Assembly (NCBI RefSeq): GCF_044582145.1
Contig: NZ_JBDODO010000011.1
Source of the DNA: Guyparkeria sp016278265
GTDB lineage: Bacteria > Pseudomonadota > Gammaproteobacteria > Halothiobacillales > Halothiobacillaceae
DNA: 64,000 bases
Strand: one strand, 5' to 3'
Below, piece after piece: positions 43,872 through 53,729 of the stretch. Both the position numbers and the translations under genes were made by a program. The stretch's first letter is position 1. Each line of letters starts with the position of its first letter. The notes beneath the pieces were generated by a model. It did no database searches and was not told the DNA's origin. It saw only the letters and a list, made by a program, of their open reading frames with translations.

Positions 43872-44522
43872 ATGCCGGGTGGTCCGTTCCTGTTCGCCGT
43901 AGTCGGTCTGGTCTTCCTCTTTGTCCTGATCCAGGTCGGGGCGTTGCAGGTCGCCTTCCACAAGCTGGGGCTCGACCCGGAAGCCGGAATGACGCTGCTG
44001 TTCGTCTCCCTGATGGGCAGCCTCGTCAACGTGCCGTTGTTCCGCATGGAAGCCGAGGAACCCGCCGAACCGCCCCCCGAACTCTTCCGCGGACTGCTCA
44101 AACATCGCCAGCCTTTCGAGGGCGTCACGACGGTGGCGGTGAACCTGGGTGGCTGCCTGCTGCCGCTGACATTCTCCGCCTACCTGGTGCTCCACGCCGG
44201 CGCGGCCGGGTTCGACTACCTGCTGGCCGTGGCGACGGTCTCTGCGGTGTCGTATTACGCCAGCCGCCCCGTGCCGGGGATCGGCATCGGCATGCCGATC
44301 ATCATCGCGCCGCTGGCGGCTGCCATGGCCGGGATTCTCATTGATCCGGAGCACGGTCCGGCCATCGCCTACGTGGGCGGTACCCTGGGCGTGCTGATCG
44401 GGGCCGATTTGCTGCGTTTGAAGGACATTCGCAAGATGGGATCGCCGGTGGCCTCCATCGGCGGGGCGGGGACCTTCGACGGGATCTTCATCACCGGGAT
44501 CATTGCCGTGTTGCTGGCCTAA
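43872..44522 (+). CDS. DUF1614-family membrane protein
   Basis: A 216-residue integral membrane protein with about six helices and the hallmark end GGAGTFDGIFITGIIAVLLA. DUF1614 proteins occur in archaea and diverse bacteria; no function is established. The loop FRMEAEEPAEPPPELFRGLL between the second and third helices is cytoplasmic or periplasmic depending on topology. It directly follows the methyltransferase gene and probably shares its transcript. Confidence 0.85.
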   Translation: MPGGPFLFAVVGLVFLFVLIQVGALQVAFHKLGLDPEAGMTLLFVSLMGSLVNVPLFRMEAEEPAEPPPELFRGLLKHRQPFEGVTTVAVNLGGCLLPLTFSAYLVLHAGAAGFDYLLAVATVSAVSYYASRPVPGIGIGMPIIIAPLAAAMAGILIDPEHGPAIAYVGGTLGVLIGADLLRLKDIRKMGSPVASIGGAGTFDGIFITGIIAVLLA

Positions 44523-44533
44523 ACGAGCCCCTG

Positions 44534-44640
44534 ATGGGAGCGCGCCGGCAGGCGTGTGTCCCCGCTTCGGATGCCTCGGTGCCCGACTGGGACGGGGACG
44601 GCCTCTGTGGTGGCCTTCGCGGGCGCGGCCCGCTCCCACG
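44534..44640. repeat. Pair of REP-like elements in inverted orientation (BIME-like)
   Basis: The left copy begins ATGGGAGCGCGCCGGCAGGC; the right copy, on the reverse strand (44613-44640), begins GTGGGAGCGGGCCGCGCCCG and continues GCGAAGGC. The heads GGGAGCG face each other across about 100 bp between the convergent DUF1614 and metY genes. Head and tail match the element at 24569. Confidence 0.6.
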
Positions 44641-44642
44641 CG

Positions 44643-45914
44643 TCAGCGTGCCGCCTTTAGCGCCTGGTCGAGATCCTCGATCAGATCCTCCACGTGCTCG
44701 ATGCCGATCGACAGGCGCACCATGTCCGGCGGCACGCCCGCGGCGCGCAGCTCCTCGTCGTTGAGCTGACGGTGGGTGGTCGAGGCGGGGATGGCCGCGC
44801 AGCTCTTGGCATCGCCAATATTGACCAGCCGCAGGATCAGGTTGAGCGCGTCGTAGAAGCGCACACCCGCCTCGCGGCCGCCCTTGAGCCCGAAGCTGAG
44901 GATGCCCGAGGCCCGGCCGTCCATGTATTTCTGCGCCAAGCGGTGGTCCTTGTGCTCGGGTAGCCCGGCGTACTGCACCCAGCTGACTTGCGGATGCTCC
45001 TCGAGGAATTCGGCGATCTCCTGGGTGTTCTCGCAGACTCGATCCATGCGCAGCGAGAGCGTCTCCAGCCCTTGCAGCAGGTTCCAGGCGGACTGGGCCG
45101 ACAGGGCGGCGCCGGTATTGCGCATCGGCACCACGCGGGCGCGGGTGATAAAGGCCGCCTGACCGACGTCGTTGGTGTAACTCACGCCGTGGTAGGAGGG
45201 ATCGGGCTCGATCAGCAGCGAGAAGCGCTCCGGGTGCGCGGCCCAGTCGAAGTTGCCCGAGTCGACGATTACGCCGCCGAGGGTGGTGCCATGCCCGCCG
45301 ATGTACTTGGTCGCCGAGTGGATGACGATGTCGGCGCCGTAATCGATCGGCTTGAGGAGAAAGGGCGTGCCGACGGTGTTGTCGACCATCAGCGGCAGGC
45401 CGTTGCGATGGGCGATGTCGGCCAGTCGCTCGATGTCGGCGACGCTGCCCGAGGGATTGCCGATCGACTCGCAGTAGATCGCGCGTGTGCGTTCGTCGAT
45501 CGCCGCCTCGATGCCGGCAAAGTCGTCCTTGTCCTGCATCCGCACCTCGATGTCTTGGCGGGGCAGGGTGTGGGCGAACAGGTTGTAGGTGCCGCCGTAG
45601 AGCTCGCTGATCGAGATGATGTTGTCGCCGGCCTGGGCGATGGTCTGGATCGTGTAGGTGATCGCGGCCATGCCGGTGGCCGTGGCCAAGGCCCCGATGC
45701 CGCCGTCGAGTGCCGCCATGCGCGCCTCGAGGACCCCGCAGGTGGGGTTCATCATCCGCGAGTAGATATTCCCCTGGACCTTGAGGTCGAACAGGTCGGC
45801 CGCGTGCTGGGCGTTGTCGAAGCTGTACGACGTGGTCTGGTGGATCGGCACGGCGACGGCGTGCTGGTCGTCCGGTTCGTAGCCGGCGTGCAGGGCGATG
45901 GTTTCGGGGCGCAT
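44643..45914 (-). CDS. metY: O-acetylhomoserine aminocarboxypropyltransferase (sulfhydrylase)
   Basis: A 423-residue Cys/Met-metabolism PLP enzyme that joins sulfide to O-acetylhomoserine to give homocysteine. Features: YSRMMNPTCGVLEARMAALDGG, the SELYGGTYNLF substrate loop, DNTVGTPFLLKPIDYGADI and the PLP lysine in HSATKYIGGHG. The length and the C-terminal GIEHVEDLIEDLDQAL fit MetY rather than cystathionine synthase/lyase (about 380-400). It allows direct sulfide assimilation, sensible in a sulfur oxidiser. hom, which makes the homoserine, is 22 kb away in the same window. Confidence 0.92.
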   Translation of the reverse strand: MRPETIALHAGYEPDDQHAVAVPIHQTTSYSFDNAQHAADLFDLKVQGNIYSRMMNPTCGVLEARMAALDGGIGALATATGMAAITYTIQTIAQAGDNIISISELYGGTYNLFAHTLPRQDIEVRMQDKDDFAGIEAAIDERTRAIYCESIGNPSGSVADIERLADIAHRNGLPLMVDNTVGTPFLLKPIDYGADIVIHSATKYIGGHGTTLGGVIVDSGNFDWAAHPERFSLLIEPDPSYHGVSYTNDVGQAAFITRARVVPMRNTGAALSAQSAWNLLQGLETLSLRMDRVCENTQEIAEFLEEHPQVSWVQYAGLPEHKDHRLAQKYMDGRASGILSFGLKGGREAGVRFYDALNLILRLVNIGDAKSCAAIPASTTHRQLNDEELRAAGVPPDMVRLSIGIEHVEDLIEDLDQALKAAR

Positions 45915-45982
45915 GCTGTCCTCCTTGTTTTTCTGGAAAGAGTAGCCTCAAACACGCTCGATGTCTGTCGCGGCCGACTGGC

Positions 45983-46694
45983 TTAGTCGAGCAACAATTC
46001 CATCTGGGCGGCAAGCAGGCCGAGCAACGCCAGGATGATCGCCACGGCGATCGCGATGGGTTTCCGGGAGCGTCCCGAGTCTTTTCCCATGCCGATCTCC
46101 GCGAGGAGGTGGCGGATCTTCTTGCGCTTGTAGACACGGTTGAGCCAGGGGCTGACCGCGCGGATCGGGATGCCGGCGCGATCGCCCAGGCCGTCGATCA
46201 TGACGAAGTGTCCCGACGGGTGCCAGGCGAGGTTGTCCGGCGACAGGTCATTGATCAACACGTTCGATGCCAGCGCCCAGTCGGCGAATCGCTCCAGCGC
46301 CCGTTGTTCGTGCGGTCCGAAACGGCCGCCCTCGACTAGGTCGTGCAGGGTGGGCGCCAGCTCGCCGTTCTCATCCAGTACCGCTTCCACCAACAGGTCC
46401 GCCCCCATGTCCGTGTCGATCACGCCGAGGATGTTGCGGGTAGGGCGCGAGTCGACCGGGTGCCAGCGCCCGCGAGGCGAGGTGCTCGATCATCTCGCGG
46501 GCAAACGCCCGGTGATGCCCGATGCGACGGCGCTTTTGGTAGAAGCGGTCGCGCTTGTCCCGGCGCTCGATAAAGCGCGGGTTGACCACCTTGACCAGCA
46601 CGCGTGGGTCGTCGGGGTGGCGGAAGACGAGCTTCTGCGCCCCCTGGCCAACGGGGTTGAGGGCGGTGAGTTGAAGGGGAGAGATCAGGTCCAT
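45983..46694 (-). pseudogene. YrbL-family protein gene with a frameshift
   Basis: The first part (from ATG 46694) reads in one frame, GQGAQKLVFRHPDDPRVLVK to AFAREMIEHLASR, like the start of YrbL kinase-fold proteins. The second part is in another frame: RWHPVDSRPTRNILGVIDTD, then LINDLSPDNLAWHPSG (HxD-like loop) and a C-terminal membrane helix. The frames meet near 46467-46472, at a CCC run; removing one base restores a single chain of about 236 residues, near the 210 of E. coli YrbL plus the tail. Either a real mutation or a one-base sequencing error in a homopolymer. Codon use on both sides still looks coding, so inactivation would be recent. Confidence 0.75.
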
Positions 46695-46759
46695 GGGCGC
46701 TGCCGAGAAGTAGGCGGGCAAGAAACAGCGGGTGATTGTAGCGTTCCGGCCATTACGGG

Positions 46760-47767
46760 TCAGTCGGCCTGTTCGTCGGTCGGGGTGATCTCGCGCTCGC
46801 AGGCCGTGCCGGTCTCGATGCAGGTGAGGTTCTCCAGGGTCTGCTTCGCGATCTGGTCCAGCGCCTCGCGCGTGAGGAAGGCCTGGTGCCCGGTGATCAC
46901 CACGTTGCCGAACCCGAGTAGCCGGGCGAACTGGTCATCGGTGAGCGGCTCGTCGCTGCGATCCTCCCAGAACAGAGGCCCCTCGTTCTCGTAGACATCG
47001 ATGCCGAGTCCGCCGATCTGCCCGGATTTCAGCCCGTCGATGGCCGCCTGCGTGTCGATGACCGCACCGCGGCTGGTGTTGACGATCAGCACACCCGGTT
47101 TGAGTTGTGCGACGGCCGCCGCGTCGATGAGATGGTGGCTGTCCTCGGTCAGCGGGCAGTGCAGGCTGATGATGTCCGAGCGCGTAAGCAGGTCCTCCAG
47201 CGAGACGTAGTCGATGCCCATCGCAAGACATTCGTCGTTGGGATAGGGGTCGTGGGCGATGACCTTGGCGCCGAAGCCCTGCTTGAGGATGCGCGCGAAC
47301 ACCGTGCCGATGCGCCCGGTGCCGACCACGCCCACCGTCTTGTCGACCACGTCCATGCCGACCAGCCCGTGCAGGGCGTAGTTGCCCATGCGGACCTGCG
47401 AGACGGCGCGCGGCAGGTGCCGGTTGACGGCCTGCATGAGCGCCACGGCGTGTTCGGCTACCGCGTTGGGCGAGTAGGCGGGCACGTTTACCACGCGCAG
47501 GCCGGTCTCGGCGACCGCGTCGAAATCGACGTGATTGCAGCCGGCACAGCGCAGGGCGAGCACCTCGGTACCGCCCTCGACCAGGGCGTGGATCACCCGG
47601 GCATTGAGGATGTCGTTGGCGAAGACGCAGACGGCCGGATAGCCCTGGGCCAGATGGACGGTTTCTTCGCTCAGGCGCTGGTCGAAGTAGTCGATCTCAT
47701 GCCCTTTCCGCTCGGCCTCGAAGGCCTCGCGATCGTAGGGCTTGGTATGGAAGAAAGCGACTTTCAT
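46760..47767 (-). CDS. ldhA: D-lactate dehydrogenase (2-hydroxyacid dehydrogenase)
   Basis: A 335-residue fermentative-type D-LDH that reduces pyruvate to D-lactate with NADH. It has the NAD motif VGVVGTGRIGTVF, LHCPLTEDSHHLI, VNTSRGAVIDTQA (catalytic Arg region), a DVYENEGPLFWED segment and the catalytic His in VVITGHQAFLT, a pattern typical of the LdhA subgroup. The frame is open to 47845, but the family start MKVAFFHTKPYD is at ATG 47767. In a lithoautotroph it would serve internal carbon fermentation or redox balancing. Confidence 0.93.
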   Translation of the reverse strand: MKVAFFHTKPYDREAFEAERKGHEIDYFDQRLSEETVHLAQGYPAVCVFANDILNARVIHALVEGGTEVLALRCAGCNHVDFDAVAETGLRVVNVPAYSPNAVAEHAVALMQAVNRHLPRAVSQVRMGNYALHGLVGMDVVDKTVGVVGTGRIGTVFARILKQGFGAKVIAHDPYPNDECLAMGIDYVSLEDLLTRSDIISLHCPLTEDSHHLIDAAAVAQLKPGVLIVNTSRGAVIDTQAAIDGLKSGQIGGLGIDVYENEGPLFWEDRSDEPLTDDQFARLLGFGNVVITGHQAFLTREALDQIAKQTLENLTCIETGTACEREITPTDEQAD

Positions 47768-47866
47768 AGCAGTGATGTCCCTGTCTGCATCGATGGAATG
47801 GTGCCTTGGATTCGTCGCGCCGGATTGGTGCGTCGTCGGCGTCAAGCATAGCGCGCTATTCCCACT

Positions 47867-50026
47867 CTAGCCTGCCAGTACCTCGAGGATCTTTCCCAGC
47901 ATCCTCCGGCATGCCTCATCGACTGCCCGGCGTCCGGTCAGCCCGAATCGGGTGGCCACTGCCGTGTCCTCGTGGAGCTGCAGGAAGCGAGCAGTCAGCA
48001 GAGCGCGATCATCCGAAGCGAGGGCCTCGATCACCGCGGGATGGCCGAGCGCCGTCGGCAGGAAGCGGCGCAGTGGCCCAAGCGCGGCATCCAAGTGATG
48101 ACGACGGTAGGCGCAGGCTTCGATCTGCCGGCGTTCGACGTCATCGAGGGTGGGCATGTCAGCCGGCGGCGTGCTCGCCAGCAGCCCCGACAGTCGGGCG
48201 GGGTGGGTGTGGCGCAAGGGCCCGGCAGCACGGTCTGCCACGGTTCCGACCAGACGACGCGTGGTATGTGTGACCGCTTCCTGTCCCGCCGGTGACAACC
48301 CCAATGCCATGACCATCGCCTCCTGCCCCGAGGCCGGGTCGCGGTGCTGGCCGAGATGCAGGCCGACGAGATTGCAGGCCCACCAGAAGTCGACCAGGTC
48401 ATCCTGTGCGCCGAAACTCACGCCGAGGAAATCAAGGCCGTCGGCACGGGCCGTCTCGGCGATGGCTGCCACCAGCCGCCGGCCGAGACCGCGCCGACGG
48501 GCCGCCGGATGGACGGCAATTCGCTGGATCCGTCGGCCGGACAGCGTTGGCCAGTCGGCCTCGCCGGCGTGTGCCGCGAGGGTCTGCGGCAGCAGGTGGC
48601 CATGCAGGCGGCGTTCGCCGGCGAATACCGCCTCGGCAAGCGATTCGGGCAGGTTGCCTTCGTCCTGTACCACGGCGGTCGCCAGGATTCGGTCGTCTGC
48701 CTGGATTGCCCACAGGTGGGTGCCGGGTGCCTCGAGCAACTGGCGTAGATCGCGCGGCGTGGTGCGGTAATGGGCGCTGACCAGCAGGCCGAACAGCTCG
48801 ACGAGCCGAGGCTCGTCGGCGGCCAGTGCGTCGCGATCCAGCTGTCGCGGCGGGCCGGGGGCGAGGGGGCCCTCCGCCGGCAGGTCGGCCGGCTCGGCAT
48901 CGAGAAGCAGCAGCCGGTCGATCAGGGTCTCGAGCGGGTCGTCCGCCGCCCAGCGTATCGGCGTAATGAGCCGCTGGTGATGCACCGAGACCGCCTGCTC
49001 CTCGAGACGGGGCAGGAACCGCAGCGCGAAGCCGCGGCCGCTGCCTTCGTAACCGTGCTCGGTGGTGGCGAACACGCAGCGCGAGTGGCTCGCGAACAGG
49101 TCCTCGAGCAGGCCGGCGGGCAGGGCCGCCGCCTCGTCGACCAGCAACAGGCGTCCCGATGGGCGCTGCTCGATTAGTACATCTGGCGGTACGAACCGCA
49201 GGCTGTGGGCGCCGAGACGCAGCGTGCCATCGGCATCGGTTTCGGTCCCGACGACCTCGGCGGCGCGCGCGAACACCGGCTCGATTGCCGCGCGCCGTGG
49301 CGCGGTGACCAGCACGTCGCCCAAGCCCATCTGCAGGGCGTGAGCCGCGGCAATGCCCAGTGCCGAGCTCTTGCCGCGTCCCCGGTGCGAGCGCAGCACC
49401 AACGGTCGGCGCGGGCGGCCGTTGGCCACGGCAAGGATGCGCTCGACCGCTTCGGCCTGCTCGGGCGTGCGGCAGGGCGCGGCGGCGAGTGGCGGCTTGC
49501 CGGCATGCAAGGCGGGAAACGGTGCCGGTGGTAGCGGCTGGCCCTCCGTCACACTCCACAACACGGGCTGTTCGGCCAAGAGGCGAATCAGGCGACGGAC
49601 GTAGGCCGAGCCGGCATCCGCCGGGGTGAACGGGTAGGGCGTGATCCGGGCCAGTTCCGGGTCCTCCCGGTCGGGCCAGTCGGCCAGCGGTGGGACGAGC
49701 AGGATCAGGCAGCCGCCGGCACGGGGCAGGCCGGCGACCGCACCGAGGGCATCGGGGTCGAACCCCGACAGGGCGTTGAATACCACCCGGTCGTATTCCC
49801 CGCCCAGTGATTCGCGGGTGCGGCGAAAGCCGAGCGAGTGGATTGTTGGCGGGGCATCGGGGCCCACCCAGAGCGTATCTGCATTGACCAGCGCCTTTGC
49901 TGCGGTCAGTGCCCAGTCGCGCGAGCCGGCGAGCAGTACCGGCAGGCGATGGCCGGCGCGTTGCCAGGCGGGCAGGGCGGCGTCGAGCGTGTCGCGTAGG
50001 GTCAGGTCGGTCGGGTGCGCTGGCAT
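47867..50026 (-). CDS. tmcA: tRNA(Met) cytidine acetyltransferase TmcA
   Basis: TmcA makes N4-acetylcytidine at the wobble base of elongator tRNA-Met, using acetyl-CoA and ATP/GTP. The 719-residue protein has the DUF1726-type N-terminal domain, an RNA-helicase-like module with Walker A RGRGKSSALGIAAA and Walker B LLLVDEAAALP, a GNAT domain (RIQRIAVHPAARRRGLGRRL) and the C-terminal tRNA-binding part. Length and order match gammaproteobacterial TmcA (about 670-720). The gene stands alone between ldhA and pit. Confidence 0.94.
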   Translation of the reverse strand: MPAHPTDLTLRDTLDAALPAWQRAGHRLPVLLAGSRDWALTAAKALVNADTLWVGPDAPPTIHSLGFRRTRESLGGEYDRVVFNALSGFDPDALGAVAGLPRAGGCLILLVPPLADWPDREDPELARITPYPFTPADAGSAYVRRLIRLLAEQPVLWSVTEGQPLPPAPFPALHAGKPPLAAAPCRTPEQAEAVERILAVANGRPRRPLVLRSHRGRGKSSALGIAAAHALQMGLGDVLVTAPRRAAIEPVFARAAEVVGTETDADGTLRLGAHSLRFVPPDVLIEQRPSGRLLLVDEAAALPAGLLEDLFASHSRCVFATTEHGYEGSGRGFALRFLPRLEEQAVSVHHQRLITPIRWAADDPLETLIDRLLLLDAEPADLPAEGPLAPGPPRQLDRDALAADEPRLVELFGLLVSAHYRTTPRDLRQLLEAPGTHLWAIQADDRILATAVVQDEGNLPESLAEAVFAGERRLHGHLLPQTLAAHAGEADWPTLSGRRIQRIAVHPAARRRGLGRRLVAAIAETARADGLDFLGVSFGAQDDLVDFWWACNLVGLHLGQHRDPASGQEAMVMALGLSPAGQEAVTHTTRRLVGTVADRAAGPLRHTHPARLSGLLASTPPADMPTLDDVERRQIEACAYRRHHLDAALGPLRRFLPTALGHPAVIEALASDDRALLTARFLQLHEDTAVATRFGLTGRRAVDEACRRMLGKILEVLAG

Positions 50027-50061
50027 GGAGGGATTCTAGGCTCCTTGGCCAGCGCTGGCGA

Positions 50062-51639
50062 TCACCCGCCGGCGAAGATGCCGCGGATCACGAAAAAGAA
50101 CATCGCGGCCAGCAGCGCGGCGGCCGGCACGGTGATCACCCAGGCGGCGACGACCTTGAGCACCAGCGAGCGCTTGACCAGTTCGCGCTTGTAGATCTTC
50201 TTCAGGCCCTTGCGTTGGCGCTTGCTGATGTGGGCCTCGCGGCGCGTGTTCTTGTCCTTGAGCTCCTGGAGCATCAGCTTCTTGTGCTTGAGCGGGGCGG
50301 CGCGGAAGCGCTCGAGGTATTCCTGCATGACCTCGTCGTCGTCACTGTCCGGGTGCAGGTCGCGGACTTGTTGTTCGAGTCGGTCGTAATTCGACTTGAG
50401 GTACTCGCGCAGGAAACCCACCCCAAACACCGCGCCGATGGTGACGTGGGTGGTGGAGACGGGCAGGCCCAGCTGCGAGGCGAGGATGACGGTCAGCGTG
50501 GCGGCCATCGCGATGCAGTAGGCCCGCATCGGATCGATGTCGGTAATCTCGTGACCGACGGTGTGAATCAGTTTCGGGCCGTAGAGGGCGAGACCCACCG
50601 CGAGGCCAAGTGCACCGATCAACATCACCCACAGCGGGATGGCTGCCTCGGAGGCGGTGCCCGCCTGCGTGAGCGCATCGTTGATCGCAGCCAGCGGGCC
50701 GACCGCGTTGGCGACATCGTTCGAGCCGTGGGCGAAGCTTAGCAGGGCGGCGGCGAAGATCAGCGGCAGGACGAACAGGCGGTTGACGCTTGCCTTGTTG
50801 TTCTCCTGCATGCCGTCGGCCGCCCGGGCGACGATGGGACGGACGATGAAGAATACGATCCCGGCGAGCACTAGGCCGATCAGCACGGCGCCCAGGAACG
50901 GGATCTCGATGATCTTTTTCAGGCCCTTGACCACGAGATACGTGCCGAAGGCCCAGGCCATCAGCGCGAGGAACCAGGGGACGCGTTTTTTCGCCGCATC
51001 GATCAGGTCGTCCTGATAGGTGATGCTCCGCTTGATCAGGTACAACAGAACGGCGGCGAGCAGCCCGCCGAGCAGGGGCGAGATCACCCAGCTGGCCGCG
51101 ATTTGTCCGACCGTGCCCCAGTTGGCGATGCCCCAGCCGGCCGCGGCGATACCGCCGCCCATCACCCCGCCGACGATCGAGTGGGTGGTCGAGACGGGTG
51201 CGCCCATCGCGGTGGCGAGGTTGAGCCAGATCGCCGCGGCGAGCAGGGCGGCCATCATCAGCCAGACGAAGGTCATCGGGTCATCGATGGCGGCCGGGTC
51301 GATGATGCCGCCCTTGATGGTGCTGACCACGTCACCACCGGCGATGATCGCGCCGGCCGCCTCGAAGATCGCGGCGATGGCGATGGCCCCGCCCAGGGTC
51401 AGGGCCTTCGAGCCGACGGCCGGGCCGACATTGTTGGCGACGTCGTTCGCGCCGATGTTCATGGCCATGTAGGCGCCGATCACCGCGGCGGCCACCATAA
51501 CGAGACTGACGTGCCCCTGGGTGAGCCAGGTGAACAGCGCTACGCCGATGACGAACAGCAGGGCCACACCAAAGCGGAACAGCTCCCGGCCGGCGGGTTG
51601 GGCAACCTTTTCGGACGCGTCCATCTCGTTGAGATCCAT
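50062..51639 (-). CDS. PiT-family inorganic phosphate transporter
   Basis: A 525-residue PiT carrier (proton- or sodium-coupled phosphate uptake, often as the metal-phosphate complex). The two inverted GANDVANxxGP-type motifs are present: NIGANDVANNVGPAVGSKA and HGSNDVANAVGPLAAI. A long soluble basic/acidic insertion (LHPDSDDDEVMQEYLERF; HKKLMLQELKDKNTRREAHI) lies before the last helix and is longer than in E. coli PitA. ATG 51639 is preferred to GTG 51657, which lacks a ribosome site. It is divergent from recQ; no phoU/pit regulator is adjacent. Confidence 0.92.
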   Translation of the reverse strand: MDLNEMDASEKVAQPAGRELFRFGVALLFVIGVALFTWLTQGHVSLVMVAAAVIGAYMAMNIGANDVANNVGPAVGSKALTLGGAIAIAAIFEAAGAIIAGGDVVSTIKGGIIDPAAIDDPMTFVWLMMAALLAAAIWLNLATAMGAPVSTTHSIVGGVMGGGIAAAGWGIANWGTVGQIAASWVISPLLGGLLAAVLLYLIKRSITYQDDLIDAAKKRVPWFLALMAWAFGTYLVVKGLKKIIEIPFLGAVLIGLVLAGIVFFIVRPIVARAADGMQENNKASVNRLFVLPLIFAAALLSFAHGSNDVANAVGPLAAINDALTQAGTASEAAIPLWVMLIGALGLAVGLALYGPKLIHTVGHEITDIDPMRAYCIAMAATLTVILASQLGLPVSTTHVTIGAVFGVGFLREYLKSNYDRLEQQVRDLHPDSDDDEVMQEYLERFRAAPLKHKKLMLQELKDKNTRREAHISKRQRKGLKKIYKRELVKRSLVLKVVAAWVITVPAAALLAAMFFFVIRGIFAGG

Positions 51640-51791
51640 GTCGAATACGCCTGTCACAATGTCATGAAAAACGGAACGTTATCGGACCCGCGCCGCTTCG
51701 TCCATTTCCCAAGCCCGGGAGTCGGTCTTGAGCGCGCGTGTTCGACCGTGCGCGGTTTCCTTCCGAGGCCGAATCTGGCCCAATACGCGCC

Positions 51792-53597
<1,806 letters not shown>

Positions 53598-53706
53598 CCA
53601 GCCGACTTGCCGTCGTTGGTGCCGGGGGCGACGACTCTGACTCGATGATTCGAGTCGGTATGCGGGTTGGTACAGATCGACTTGATGAGTGACTGGATAT
53701 CCTAAG

Positions 53707-53722
53707 CTGTATTTATATACAG
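53707..53722. promoter_or_regulatory. LexA box (SOS operator) of dnaE2
   Basis: CTGTATTTATATACAG matches the gammaproteobacterial consensus CTGT-N8-ACAG exactly, with the AT-rich centre of strong SOS boxes. It ends 8 bp before the dnaE2 ATG, so LexA would block initiation and the mRNA would have a very short leader. Confidence 0.93.
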
Positions 53723-53729
53723 TATCGGC

